Source: Styela clava (lineage: Eukaryota; Chordata; Ascidiacea; Stolidobranchia; Styelidae). Taken from it: a DNA stretch of 64,000 nucleotides. This document shows, piece by piece, positions 11,586 through 23,571 of the stretch. Position numbers and translations under genes: made by a program. The DNA lies in NCBI RefSeq assembly GCF_964204865.1, contig NC_135251.1, positions 17,794,001 through 17,858,000 of the forward strand, read 5' to 3'. Under the pieces are notes generated by a model, which was not told the DNA's origin, searched no databases, and saw nothing but the letters and a program-made list of their open reading frames with translations. Within the stretch, counting starts at the first letter, position 1, and the number at the start of each line of letters is the position of its first letter.

Positions 11586-14500
11586 CTAATGCCTTGGTAG
11601 TTTCATAGACCAATCTTCTTTTATCATGTCTGAAGCTTTCTCAGCAATCATATAGCAAGGTGCTTGTGTGTTCCCAGAAGTTAGATGAGGCATCACCGAA
11701 GCATCTGCTACTCTTAATCCATTAACGCCGTAAACCCTGGTAACAAAATATTAAATGTTTTCGACTGGGAAATACTTTGTTTTGTATATTGGCAAATGTT
11801 AAAATATTTTTAAAGATAATTTCAAATATCGCTCCACTCTTTATATATACACCATTTGAAATGAAAATATACCTTCGGGTATAATTTGGTGCCATTCCAA
11901 TTATTTCGTCTACGCAAATTATTGGGGCTAAATTGTAATAATTATAGTAAGCTGATGCTCTCAAACAAGCGAATTCTGGCGTTTTCATTTTTTATCGCCT
12001 TTTTCCCGGATAAGATTGAAATTAAATTACAATAAGACTCCGTATGCTTTGTGAAATATATTTTGCCCCTGAATAGCAACGGCTAACATTTTGAAAATAA
12101 TAACTCGAATCAAGATTTTACCTCAGTCTTTCATCGACCACAGCCAACTCGTCAGACTTTGCTCCAATTTTTGCTGTGCAACATGGGTGATATTCGGTCA
12201 CTGCCGAATTTTCTAACCAGCATTTGTAAAACTCTGAACTCCTGTTAAAAAATCGTACAATTAGCGAAGATTCTATCGTATCAGATAATTAGTTGTTCAT
12301 CATGAAAATTTTTCTTTATTTTTTTATTCTTTTTAAAGTAGGCCTCGACCCAACGATACTTACCTTGGAAATCGGTTATTTTCAGTTGTGTCGCAAAACG
12401 GTTGCATAACCTGTTTGATTTCAAAACGTCTGAATGTATCACTATCCAACAGTTTTTCTATTACCTTGAGACCTGTTATAGTGCACAACATTATTAAAAC
12501 AAATTGGGTGCTCCCGAAGTATTCGTACCAAGATGGCGACAAACCTGTACCAGGTTAGGGTTGTTCAGGTTGTGCATCATCTTGGTACGAACACTTCCGG
12601 AGCGCCAAAAATTGAGCATAAAAGTACATACAACATCAATTACTGGAAAAAGCGAAAAAATTAAGCAAAAAACAAAAGATGATTGTATTGAGAGATTGAA
12701 ACTTACCTTCTGTATAAATCTTTACGTCGTCTTCGTGGGATAAATATCTCGGATCAATAAGAGGATGCTGAAGAGGGTTGCTAGTGTTTAGTCTGACTGT
12801 TCCAGTAGATTTAGGATGAAGCAATCCCGCAACTAGGCCAAAACTTGCAAGAACTCCATTTCGTATAGCTAGTGCTTCGCGGATTTCAGGTAAATATAAC
12901 TAAGAAACATGCAGGCAATCAGTCATGTAAGAAATTCTACTGTTTTTAATTTATATAATATTTGCTTTTTTAAGTACAGTGGAACTTACAGTTGCGTTAT
13001 AAGCCGTAACTTCAGTGCCACCAGTGAAATCTCGTACTGTTGATTCGGCAGGAAACACGGCCATCTGAATTTCTGGAAACGGGCGTTTCCTAAGACAAAT
13101 AATATATATTTATGCTGAAAGACCTTGAACTGATTTGTAATATATTAAAAACGTCATCAAATTGAGAAGAGATATCTTGAAAATATGAGATTTTCAACTC
13201 ATTGTGTAGACAAGTAAATTATTATTGAACCAGATCTAAATGTAACGCCTTTTCTATGTATCCTGTCAAAATATATATATATACATGTGTCACATAAGGG
13301 GGTGATGGAAATATCTGGCTGTTTTTCCATCCTATTCGAAAACGCGCAATCCGCAGTGTATCTAATACAACAAAAATCAGTAATGTTGCACAATGAAATT
13401 TGATGTATTATAATAACATCCAGAGACAACAGTTCATAAGGTTTAACAGTGTTTTGATGGGGTTTTAGCGGCGTTCGAAACGTTTTAAGCCATGCGGAAC
13501 AACTGAATAAAACGTCAAAAAGTATAAGACTTCAATTTCAGCCCGGGCTTGAGTGAAAAACAATCAATTCGTATTTCCAAGTTACTTAAATCTTATAATA
13601 CAAATAGGGGACAACAGTTAAATGTTTCTGATAATATAACCCTGGGTTGTCATTCCTAACTTATATAATAAATAGCCTACCTTTTACTGGAGCTTGTCGA
13701 AGTGCCGGCAAGTTTTGTTCGAAAATGCATGAAGGATGAGATGAAGTTTGATGTAAGGGCACCGGTACCGTTAGCTAAATATTCTGAAACGCTTTGTTGC
13801 ATCTGTTATCGTAGGGAAAATATATTACAAGATATTGGTGAACAGTGAACAAATTTAGAATATGGCGGAATAAAATGTAATGATATTTTATGAACATGTA
13901 GGCATATATATATATCCCCTTAATAAGTTGAGCTGTAGGCCTACAATTGGTTCGAGCATTAAGGAGATACACAATTATAATTAAGCAAAATTGATGAAGT
14001 CAATCTGTTTAATATAAAGTCCGTGGATCATGTGTTTCATTAAAATTTGCTAAAGTTTAAAGAAAAATTGAGAAATTTTGCTTACTTCTTTTTTGGTGAT
14101 GACAGATTCTTTAGGTAACTTATTAGAATACATGAGATGAAGCATTCTTACGTGATCCTGCAAGTTTGAACCAACTCCGGGAAGATTTGCAATCACTGGT
14201 ATCTGTTAATTTATAATAGTTGAACAAAATGTTCAAACAAATTCCGTAACAATTGTAGGTAAGGAAACCAGTTTGCGGCAAGTTGTGTCAAATAATCTGG
14301 AATTAAATTATTATTATATATATATATTCTACTACTTGGGATTTAAAGCAAACTCATAACAAATGGCAAGATACTGTATTCTATTATTTTTTTATTGTAT
14401 TGTTCTGAATTGATGACGAAGAATGTTGGCTATAAATGACATATATCATAAATAAAGTGTTGTTTATAATAGAACTCATTTTCTTTGTGTCTTTATAAAT

Positions 14501-17500
14501 ACATATCTACATATTTGACAAATGTGAATTAAAGCACTAAACTATCGAATATCGTGCAAATTTCATGTATTATTTAAAGTTTACATACTCCCTTTTCCAG
14601 TAAGTGCTGCTTTGGTCCGATTCCAGAAAGCATAAGAATTTTTGGAGTTGCATAAGCACCTGCAGATATTATGACTTCCTTGCGCGCCTTCACTATCATC
14701 TCTTTGTTATTTTTGATGAATTTTACTCCTACTACCCGAGGAACTTCGTCCATACTCTTGTTTTCGGCGAAAAGAACATTGGTCACGTATGCCCCAATAG
14801 CAATATGCAACCGATCTTTCCTGGTAGGGATAAGCATATCATAATTCGTGTTAGATTTGAGTAAATCATATATATATATAAGTACATGGGTTTGAAAAAC
14901 ATGATAATTTTCCTTGAATAACTGCAGAGAAAACATCTTCACTTTTTCATTTTATCCGTTTGATTTGGGACACTTTGATCCACTTGAGTTTTTAAGGAAA
15001 AGGTTTCTTATTGAATGATTAACTTCAAATGATAGCAATTGTAAAATTGTTACTTTGCCTAACAAGCTTCGGCGGTTCTAATTTATGAAATCGTTTTTAT
15101 AATGAAGGAGTGTCAATGATGATGTAAAGAGGCCCAGCTGCTCAAAATGGGTGCATTGATGGTTTTAATGTACTAAAAGTACAGTGCCAGATTGAATTTA
15201 TGTTGGATTCAAATAGACATTTGATGTTTTGATACAAATATACAAATTTGTAAATTGTTTTTGCTTGCTAGTTTCAAAAGTTGTTGTAAAATGTGTTCGA
15301 ATAAACCTCCATCCTCATATGCAGAATTGCGAGCTGATCAGAATATTGAAATTTATGTAAACTTTTCTGTCATATCTTTCTTGGAGTTGAGTCATTACAA
15401 ACGACTATTTAAATGCAATTGAAATGAACTTTCCGATATGAATTATTTAAAATATATAGTAAAAAGATAATTCTGTACAATTTTTTTTTTAAATATTTGG
15501 TACTATGGACGTAGTTAGATCTAAAAGATGAAAAATAAACATGTGCTCGTACAGTCTGTTGCGAGAATGAACGCTTCATCTAGCAACTATCGATATATTA
15601 TCTAACTAGTGTATAACAGCGTTAATAAAACGTCCCAATAATTGTGAATATTTGACGGAATTACCTCTCTGGAAAATGACTTCTGATATAGGATTCTATC
15701 GAATTCATCCTTAAACCTTGACGAATTGTTGCAGCCACATCCGAAAAACCTTCGAGTTTGTCGATATAATCCGTTTTGGAAATTCCTAGTTTACAGAAGA
15801 GTAAGAGAGTTGAAATAGAAAGATCAAATTTTAACGACATAACACTGCTTGTGAATCCTCTTTCATTCAGTTTCATTTCCGTGTCGTGTGATGTTTAATA
15901 TACTTTTATCAAGTTTTATCAATCAGATTAATTCAGTTAAAAATATTACACAATTAATAAATAACATTTTTCATCGTTTTTGTATCTTACCTATTTCAGT
16001 TGCTGCTTCTTCTATTATTTGATTGAGCTTAGGTCTCAAGTGTATTTTGCGTAGAGGTATTGGGCCATATCTGCCTAAATTCTTTGACAAACTTTCATCT
16101 ACAGATCCTTCTGCTTTAATAAAATACTTTCTGACGTCGATCCACCCCCATCCTCTTGCTCCATTATCCTCCCATGAATCATAATCATGTGGACTTCCTC
16201 TATGATATATCATATGATTCATTGAACTTGTTCCACCTAATATTTTGCCTGCGGGAAGCCTGTCCACCTGAAATCAATTTGGTTTGAGAGATTCAATGCT
16301 AAGATTTTGCCCTGATAGTCAAGTCTAACGCTTCACCTACTACTACTAGGCCCCCACGCAAAAGAGGTCACCAACCTGCCCTAGATGTCCTTGCGCAGCA
16401 TATTTCTGAGGAACAGTTTTATAGTTCCAATCAGCTGTTGTCATCTGAATTGGTTCGATTGAAGGAACACGAATGGCTGGAATTGATAAATCAGATTTTC
16501 CAGCTTCTAATAATAGAATTCTAAAGTAAAATGACGATATTAAAATTAATGAGCATAAAAACATAGGTATATGAAGCACTGGAATTTTTTTTTTATCATA
16601 AAGTATGGTTTAATGATAAAACGCCTTAACCAGTCGCTATTATTAATTGGATGTGGATATGATTAAAATTCATATAGTTGTACCGAAAGAACGCACATAC
16701 GCACACACAAATACATGATCTTGCTTTGCAGAGATCTATGTGGCTTACTTGACATTTGGATCCTCTGAAAGTCTTGATGCAACTGCTGCTCCTGTAGTTC
16801 CGCCTCCAACTGAGAATTTAATACGTTATAAATTTAAAAACACGTCTGGACATTGATATTGACAGCTACAAATCTCAGAGTTAAATACAGTTTGGCTGTT
16901 TATGACTCGACGGCGTTTGAGATGTGTTGATTGTTCATGTTGTTTTGTTAGCATATTCTAATCAACATATTTATTGAATTCATAGATAATCTACCCTAAC
17001 GGATCTGTTATTCAGTACTTTTGTAAGATTCGAATTATTGTTTAAATAAGTTGAGAAGGACTAAGTAGAATTATTTTTTGGATGATATGTCATAGTTCTT
17101 TGAATTTTGTCTGCGTTTTTAGCTCGCAATACCAACGTAAGATGAGTCTTTGATAAGAACATGGATTACCCTACAATGACAGCAATTTAGGTGAAATTCA
17201 ATAACATAAACGCTGAGAAGTAGTGTAAGTGAATGGAAACCACGATTATGTAAAATTTTATCCATTAAGATAGCTATCACTATTTTTTGTTGTAAATGTG
17301 CAATGTAGATATTGTTTTCAGATATTGTTTGGGCTTCTCATCTAAAAAGTCACTGCTGAAATATTGAATTCATCAAATCACAATAAAAAGATTTGTTTTT
17401 GTTCTTACCGATTATAAAATCATATTCTTCTTCAATCTTCGTCGTTATAACTGAAGTTCTGATTTTGTATCCAGCGTATACAGCAAGTAAGCCTATTAGC

Positions 17501-17514
17501 ATAGATTTAATCAT
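11586..17514 (-). CDS. GMC oxidoreductase (choline/glucose dehydrogenase-like), 13 exons, 617 aa
   Basis: Exons (transcript order, high to low): 17409-17514, 16749-16809, 16376-16520, 15991-16267, 15665-15785, 14589-14820, 14086-14202, 13681-13802, 12990-13089, 12707-12899, 12364-12472, 12122-12241, 11586-11736. All introns are GT-AG, the phases match and the total is 1854 nt. Domains: N-terminal hydrophobic anchor, [15 protein letters not shown]-binding start, GMC signature 1 ([12 protein letters not shown]), GMC signature 2 ([13 protein letters not shown]), then '[12 protein letters not shown]' and '[10 protein letters not shown]'. The active-site loop is SGNTQAP, keeping the Asn that the two plus-strand paralogues have lost. 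Several exon lengths (61, 117, 193 nt) equal those of the plus-strand gene, so the pair descends from one duplicated gene. Exon 6 here corresponds to two exons there. The start is the ATG at 17514, just before the anchor. Confidence 0.92.
12507..12606. mobile_element. Short MITE, same family as 72-290
   Basis: 100-bp near-palindrome in an intron of the minus-strand GMC gene. Its arms share the GAAGT-TTCGTACCAAGATG sequence. Near-identical 8-bp flanks (ACAAATTG / AAAAATTG, 7/8) look like a target-site duplication. Confidence 0.65.
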
Positions 17515-20466
17515 AATTACCACTTTTGGATTAATTTTGAACAATTAGTGATAAATATTACGCGACTCGGGTACACTTTGGAATATAATAGTACCCTGCG
17601 AGAATTTTATTATTGTGTATCTCAAATTTCTCCGCGAATGCTGGTTTTTACAATAATTTACGCAAGGTGACCACAGTAAAATATCGATTATCGCAACCAC
17701 GATCCTGGATATGCTATTGCTACTTTATCCTATACTGGAACATCACAGACAAAATTATGGTGGATATGTTCTCCCAAAGCACTGAGCAACTAACCTATGC
17801 AATCGTGCGTAAGTACAACCGTTACAAATCACCTTCTAAACTGTAAATCGCATGACCTCAGGGCGCCAATTTTGTTCATTGTCATAAAATGTAACTATCC
17901 GTTACTCCAAAGGTACTCCATCAACAAATGATAACGTTTTGATAGGCAAAGATCATGACGCTTCACGACTGTGTATTTACATATCGGTGCTCGCCTCGAT
18001 AAAGGAAGGTCATGTGGCTCAAATATATCTGATTCCAGGCCGCACGCAGCGTACTTTCCAGACTCTGTCAACATTGAAAATACGCCATTGCTTGTAAATT
18101 GATGTGGGCTCTTTTCCTTCATGTCCAATATGATCGGATGCGATTTTACTCGCAGGATCCAGTTCATTGTTATTTCGTCAACGGATAAAAGATAAAAGAC
18201 AATTACGAAAATCAGACCACTGCGACAATTAGCTATAAATTTCTACAAGGCTACAAAATATTTTGCCCAATTATATTTTGCGGATTTTCTAACATTATTA
18301 CAGTTTTACGAACTTTTCTCTGCCTGCCTTTACTCGAAGCTCATTTTTTGAGAACGTCGAAAAGAATTGATTCCTTTATGATACGAAGTATTCTAAAAAC
18401 AAATATTGTAGATCAAACTTAGATAACGCCGAACATTAGTTTTTATGATTCAAAAATACACTCGACATTACATATATCTATACAAGGATGACATCGTTCA
18501 ACAACACCTGGCCATATTAAAAACGAGTTTGTACTGATCTGAATCCCCTGCCTAACTGTGTTGTGATGACAAAGGAAACAATATAAAATTCAAGGTTGGG
18601 AATAGATACCTCGCGATTAGTCATAATGAACAAAAAAAAACTATCTTTTACGATAAGAATTAGAAATTTTACGTCAACTATGAATACATTCATTTTTTCT
18701 AAAATATTCCCAAAATTGAGGGTTATATTTCCATATAAACAAATAACGGAAAATTTTTTGGTTTTGAACCGACCAACCTGTATTTTTATTTGTTCAACTG
18801 GTTCAATTTTATCTTCAGGCCTTCCTATACACCTGGGATTTGAAGGGTAGCAAACAGAGACATCATTTTACCCAGCGTTAATTGCAGAGTATTATAAGCA
18901 CAGGCAGGATTTTGTATCCTTGATTATGACGCACCAGCTACTCAGATAATAAGGCGCTTTAGTTTGTTGACATGACAATCCCATCACATCAGGGCAGCTG
19001 AATATTAAGGACTATCTTGTTGTCCTTTTTAGTAGTTTACGACGCATCTGTTATTGGGGCTGGCATTTTTCGGTTTGTACATCGTGCATACGTTTAGTTC
19101 TTTTTAATTTCGGTTATTTTTTCTTGATGTTCTACAACCTTCCAATTTCTTCCCAAAATTTTGCTTTTCTCACCGAGCTGCTCATGGAATGTAAATAACT
19201 TTTCCTCTCACGTTGTGAGTAAAGGAAAATACGAAATTTTATGAATCCTGACAGAGAACGATGAAATTCATGAGCATTATTCCATCCGGCGAACATTATT
19301 TCATACAATAGATGATATTTGGATCTGTAGAGCAAGAAAATACTCATTTTTCGCTGATATTTGAACAAATATTGGCGAGCAAATGAAACATTTTCCACAA
19401 GAAATTGATTTTGGGTTTGAACATTCCAATATTCATTTTTTACTACGTTGTTTCAAAGTTGACAGGGTTAAATTCGTATGGGAACTCGGCGACCCATGTC
19501 CTGCTGAAAACGTGATCACGAGCTATTTCCTGATGTTTTTGCCACGCAGCACGTCTCAACTGCAGGTATCAATCGCGTGATCGCTTATCCAGGTGTTTTT
19601 CCAACACAATTTTACACAACTCCACATTTAAATATGAGTTTGGTTATACGATAGACACGATAATAATTCTCTTATCAGCTTGAAGCATATGAGGAACTCT
19701 TCACGAATAGGTAAAATTTTGACAACACATTTTACACAAAAACAGGATTTTGAGTCGTAACTCACATAGAATGAATCATCATCGTCACAGGACCTTAGAA
19801 AGCTAGGACAGTCCGAGTAAATGCGTTCAGGATAAGATTTTGGGAGGATTGGGGGTAAAAAAATGGTTTCAGATCGTGTGTCCATATATTTGGGGCATTG
19901 CTTTCAAGGTTTATCGTTCTACCGATACGGTGCTGTGAGCCTTCATGGTGAGCGAGTAACTTCGCTCAAGAATGTCAGAGTGAATAGATTCAGATTCAGA
20001 TTTTTATTTTCGTCGTGCATGAAATATTGTACAAACAAAATTGATCAAAATATATAACAAAACATCAATTAAAATATACTGGAATACAATATTTGCGCAA
20101 TTGACGAGGAACCGCGAGAGACTAATAAAGTCATCGTGTCAGCGACACCGTGTTTGCTAAGATAAGCAGAAGACGTCAATAACATGAAATAATTAATTTT
20201 TGAAAATAGAGTGAATACAATTTGGGAAATACAAATCAGAACGAGAGAATCAGTAAAGCGAGCAGTCGAATAACATGAAATGAAATAAACAAAACGAGAG
20301 AATCAGTCAAGCGAATAGAATTGGATAAATCATTTGCGCGTATTAATGTCATGCTCAAATGAGCACAGGAACAACAAAGAAAAATGATGAATAACATAAC
20401 GCGGCAGAGCTGTGACAACTCGAGGGGAATTCCCAACAACCACAAAAGGAAAATACAATTGTAGTT
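17515..20466. other. Intergenic region left of the mobile element
   Basis: Upstream of the minus-strand GMC gene, so its promoter should be at the left of this stretch. Open frames of up to 90 codons exist (17895-18167, minus) but none shows splice signals, family motifs or repeats I recognise. No gene is called. Confidence 0.5.
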
Positions 20467-20474
20467 TACAAATC
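20467..20474. repeat. Target-site duplication, left copy (TACAAATC)
   Basis: Directly abuts the left inverted repeat and is identical to 35175-35182. An 8-bp duplication is the size made by IS1595/Merlin transposases, the type encoded inside. Confidence 0.93.
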
Positions 20475-20499
20475 GGCTCTAGTTCACCTTCCAACGTAG
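20475..20499 (+). repeat. Left terminal inverted repeat
   Basis: 25 bp starting GGC and containing GTTCAC and CAACGTAG. It matches the inverted complement of 35150-35174 at 18 of 25 positions without gaps. Weaker similarity continues inward to a shared ACACTTT. No AATAAA or ATTAAA signal for pol lies between the pol stop and this repeat. Confidence 0.9.
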
Positions 20500-20529
20500 T
20501 CCGGTTTAGTTATCACACACTTTGATCGT

Positions 20530-23500
20530 TTAAAGCGACGTCCTCAGAGATTGGGTTCTGACGTTCATCAAGTCCCTTGGGATAGGTCCTTCGCATAGCA
20601 ACACGTTTGGATTAGGTGTTTTTATTATCAGGAACCCTGCCTTTCTAAGCGCAGCTGGCTTAACTGAAATTTCCACCCGTTTTCCTCGAACCTTGTATTT
20701 CGGTTTTCTGCTGAGATGAATATACTTTCGTCCTCGCGATTCCAACCCAATTTGCCATATAGAGTTTAGGTTTTCCACGCGCGTCACATGATATAGTGTT
20801 TCATTACCAGTATATTCATTGTATTGTGGCGTCGTTCCCCGCGTGTGCCCATAAGCTGCTGCTAGCCCATCCTTAGTTACAATAGCCCTTTCGCTATCTC
20901 GCATTACCTCTTGGATGTACATTACGTCGCAGTTAATGCCACTCTGTTCCTGTAGTACTTCCTGTAAATGCTGCCAAGAATGAAAACCTTCCTTTGCGAG
21001 AGGACAATCTGTATGTCTGCAATGAGCTATCAAGACGCGTTGAATTTTTTCTTTTTTCTCTCGTGCAGCGAGCTTCTCCCCTTCTTTTTTCGTTATCGTT
21101 TCAGGTATGGCCCACGCGCCAGTTTCTTTGGGCGTGAATGCCATCTCAAGCCAGAACGAACGAGACAAACCATCTGACGTAAATACCTCCCTTGTAGTTC
21201 GATGTATTACTTTAGTTATTTGGAACCCAGATATATGATTCAGCCAGCGTTGTATTAGCATGCGCGGGCTGGGGTTTTTTGCATTGTCTTTCATTCGCTT
21301 TAGCAAGCCAAAAACTCCCATGTTATCTGTTATAACTGTAAAGGGCATAGTGTGTAAGATCGATAGCCACTTATCCAAAGTTTGTTTTAGGGCCTTAAGT
21401 TCCTTCGTGCAGGGATCGTATGCCCTTGCCGCAGGCGTATTCCACTTCTGGCTGTAGTATGCTATTGGGTAGACTGAGGTAAAGGGCGGTTCTTCTTCTT
21501 TGTTTGTTTGAAATATAATTGCTCCAAACCCGTTTTCGGAGGCATCTGTTTCCACAAACAACGGGAGATCAGGATTTATGTGATACAAGACCTCCGCGCT
21601 ATTCAGCTGCTCTCTAGCGACTTTATAATCTTCCAATAGTTCTTTAGTCCATAACACTGGTGTAACCCTTCCGCGCGTAGCCGGAACGTTTCCCGTTAGA
21701 GCATCAAATTTTGCCAGTTTTAAGCTAAGTTTCGGGATATGATCTGCAATGTAGCGTAGGGCTCCAATCCAACCCCTTAATTCGTATACATTACGCGGCG
21801 GAGTCAATTCTTTCAAGGCCCTCAATCGTTCTGGTTGTACTTCTATTTTCTTACCGCTCAATGTCGCACCAAGTAGATTAATTCGTCTTTTTCCGATAAA
21901 ACATTTGTTTATGCTGAGCGTTAATTTCATTTTAGCTAATTGTTCAAAGGTTATTTGAAGCAGTATTAGATGATCCTCCACAGTTTTGGTACTCAGAAAT
22001 ATATCGTCAATGTATGCTTCTATAGGTGAGGCCTTTACCTCGTCAAGCCGCTTGCAATTATTCATGTGTTTTCGATATAGAACTGTAATAGGTTCTACGA
22101 CGCAAGCTTGCATATTAGCTGAGAAGAGGGCCACGGCGGTCTTAAGTCCCATCGGGAGTTTTCGCCAGCGTAGATGTTGACCTTTGACCGCTATGCCCAA
22201 AAAGGTCCTACTGTCTTCAACTACATCACAATGAAAGTATGCCTTTTTTAAGTCAAGGAGTGTCAAGACCTCTCTTCCTTGCGCCATTTGCTTAATATCG
22301 GGGATTAACGCTGGGGCGATTTCAATAGATTTGATGGCAGCATTCAATGGTTGGAGATTTTGCACCACCCTCCATGATTGTTGCCAGCCAGTTTCTTGCT
22401 TTTGTCGTTCGTTCATTTTTTGCGGTACCACAAATATTGCCAATTTCCATTCCGCAAATCCAGTCTCTATTACTCCGAGATCTAGAAAGTTTTTTACGGC
22501 TTCTTCGAGAGCTTCTGATTGTTCTTTTCCTCTCAGGTTGTATGGTCCTGAGACAAAGGGTTTTACAGTGGGATCTTTTAGTTCGATGTGACATGGATAT
22601 TTCAGTTCTTGTTTAGACGATAAATGACCCCTCAGATCTTCCAACTCTTTGGCATAAGGTTGATACACTTGCCTCCATTCTTTTTCTGTTATTACTGTGT
22701 TTTCTGGTGAATTGAGTTCAGGCGGGACGTAAGTTTCCCCAGCAAGAGCTATCGCTTCGTCGCTGAGCTTCTGCAGTTCGCTTTTTACTTTGTGCGGTGT
22801 TCCCTTTTTCAACACGTATTCGTTCACTGGTCCTTTCATGACAACTCTTTCGTTTGATATAGGTATGACGGATGATTTCCTTGCACTTCGTGCTTCACCC
22901 CGGGGGTCCGAATCTGGCTTTCTACTAGCTCGTTCGGATTTTTGACCCCTGAAACTTCGTTCTCGGTCATTAGTGTTTCGCAAGCCAATACCACTGTTAG
23001 GCCTTGCGCGCTGTTTCCCCGCCTCGGTACATTCCAGAGGATCGTCACCCTCTGGTTCACCGGCTGTCATAACTAAATTGCTCATACATGACGATGGATT
23101 GTTCATCTCCGTGACCATCGTCGTTAAGGCTTGCACCGGTCCCAACCATTTGAACCCAATTATGTTTAATGGTATGCCCTGTCCCGTTGCAAAAGGAACT
23201 TCGAGCTCTCCCATGTTTATAATCATCAAGGAATTAATTTGGCAAGTTCCTCCTATTCCCCTTACATTCACTGTAAAAGGTTGACGGTTTTTCCAACTAT
23301 TGGGATAAGATTTTTCGGCGGTTTGCCTTGTCATTAAGTTAGGCAAACTACCCGTGTCTGCAAGGAACATAGTTCCAGTTTTGATATCCCTTAAATACAT
23401 CAATTCACCTCCAAATACATCGGTAAGGCTTATACCGTCAGTTTTTTCCGGTTTTCCCAAAAAGGTGAATAGAGGTAAGGTTTCATTGTTTATGATTTTT

Positions 23501-23571
23501 ACATATTTACAAGGTACCACTTTATCCGGAAGTTGCCACACCGGATCAGACAACTTCCGTACTAGTTTAAA
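20530..23571 (-). CDS. pol: Pol: protease - reverse transcriptase - RNase H - KptA/Tpt1-like domain
   Basis: Read by -1 frameshift from Gag; it has no ATG near its start. Residues below count from the TTG codon at 23553 (1007 codons). Aspartic protease about 45-145 (LADTGS at 65-69 and the later 'NIIGFKW'). Reverse transcriptase about 310-610 (LLDLKKAYF with D434, YIDD at 514-517). RNase H about 660-800 with D670, E718, D743, D794. The C-terminus (about 837-1003) is not an integrase. It matches KptA/Tpt1 RNA 2'-phosphotransferase: Arg-His at 846-847, 'YGH' at 901-903, LYH at 920-922, 'GRKYIHLS' at 941-948, and 'GPIPRDLM' near the end. That family uses NAD+ to remove 2'-phosphates from RNA, and some members ADP-ribosylate 5'-phosphate ends. 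The Arg of the usual 'RAxQGH' motif is Ala here. The stop is 55 nt from the element end. Confidence 0.9.
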   Translation of the reverse strand, partial: FKLVRKLSDPVWQLPDKVVPCKYVKIINNETLPLFTFLGKPEKTDGISLTDVFGGELMYLRDIKTGTMFLADTGSLPNLMTRQTAEKSYPNSWKNRQPFTVNVRGIGGTCQINSLMIINMGELEVPFATGQGIPLNIIGFKWLGPVQALTTMVTEMNNPSSCMSNLVMTAGEPEGDDPLECTEAGKQRARPNSGIGLRNTNDRERSFRGQKSERASRKPDSDPRGEARSARKSSVIPISNERVVMKGPVNEYVLKKGTPHKVKSELQKLSDEAIALAGETYVPPELNSPENTVITEKEWRQVYQPYAKELEDLRGHLSSKQELKYPCHIELKDPTVKPFVSGPYNLRGKEQSEALEEAVKNFLDLGVIETGFAEWKLAIFVVPQKMNERQKQETGWQQSWRVVQNLQPLNAAIKSIEIAPALIPDIKQMAQGREVLTLLDLKKAYFHCDVVEDSRTFLGIAVKGQHLRWRKLPMGLKTAVALFSANMQACVVEPITVLYRKHMNNCKRLDEVKASPIEAYIDDIFLSTKTVEDHLILLQITFEQLAKMKLTLSINKCFIGKRRINLLGATLSGKKIEVQPERLRALKELTPPRNVYELRGWIGALRYIADHIPKLSLKLAKFDALTGNVPATRGRVTPVLWTKELLEDYKVAREQLNSAEVLYHINPDLPLFVETDASENGFGAIIFQTNKEEEPPFTSVYPIAYYSQKWNTPAARAYDPCTKELKALKQTLDKWLSILHTMPFTVITDNMGVFGLLKRMKDNAKNPSPRMLIQRWLNHISGFQITKVIHRTTREVFTSDGLSRSFWLEMAFTPKETGAWAIPETITKKEGEKLAAREKKEKIQRVLIAHCRHTDCPLAKEGFHSWQHLQEVLQEQSGINCDVMYIQEVMRDSERAIVTKDGLAAAYGHTRGTTPQYNEYTGNETLYHVTRVENLNSIWQIGLESRGRKYIHLSRKPKYKVRGKRVEISVKPAALRKAGFLIIKTPNPNVLLCEGPIPRDLMNVRTQSLRTSL
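23527..23571 (-). promoter_or_regulatory. -1 ribosomal frameshift signal (gag/pol)
   Basis: In transcript sense, the heptamer TTTAAAC (23571 to 23565) is aligned to the Gag frame as T-TTA-AAC and followed at once by the Gag TAG. Five nucleotides later comes a perfect 9-bp stem (CGGAAGTTG / CAACTTCCG) with a 15-nt loop. A slip of one base back enters the Pol frame exactly. Slippery heptamer, short spacer and stem match known retroviral and coronaviral signals. Whether the loop forms a pseudoknot was not established. Confidence 0.88.

Noticed and set aside
17895..18167. 90-codon ORF left of the element
   Set aside because: No splice context, motif or repeat supports it.
20000..20474. Left flank as a 3' LTR of the element
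   Set aside because: It shares no promoter, YY1-repeat or primer-binding features with 27.6-28.0 kb, and the TIR and 8-bp duplication place it outside the element.
22322..22616. Overlapping ORFs on both strands inside pol
   Set aside because: They are shadows of the reverse transcriptase coding frame.
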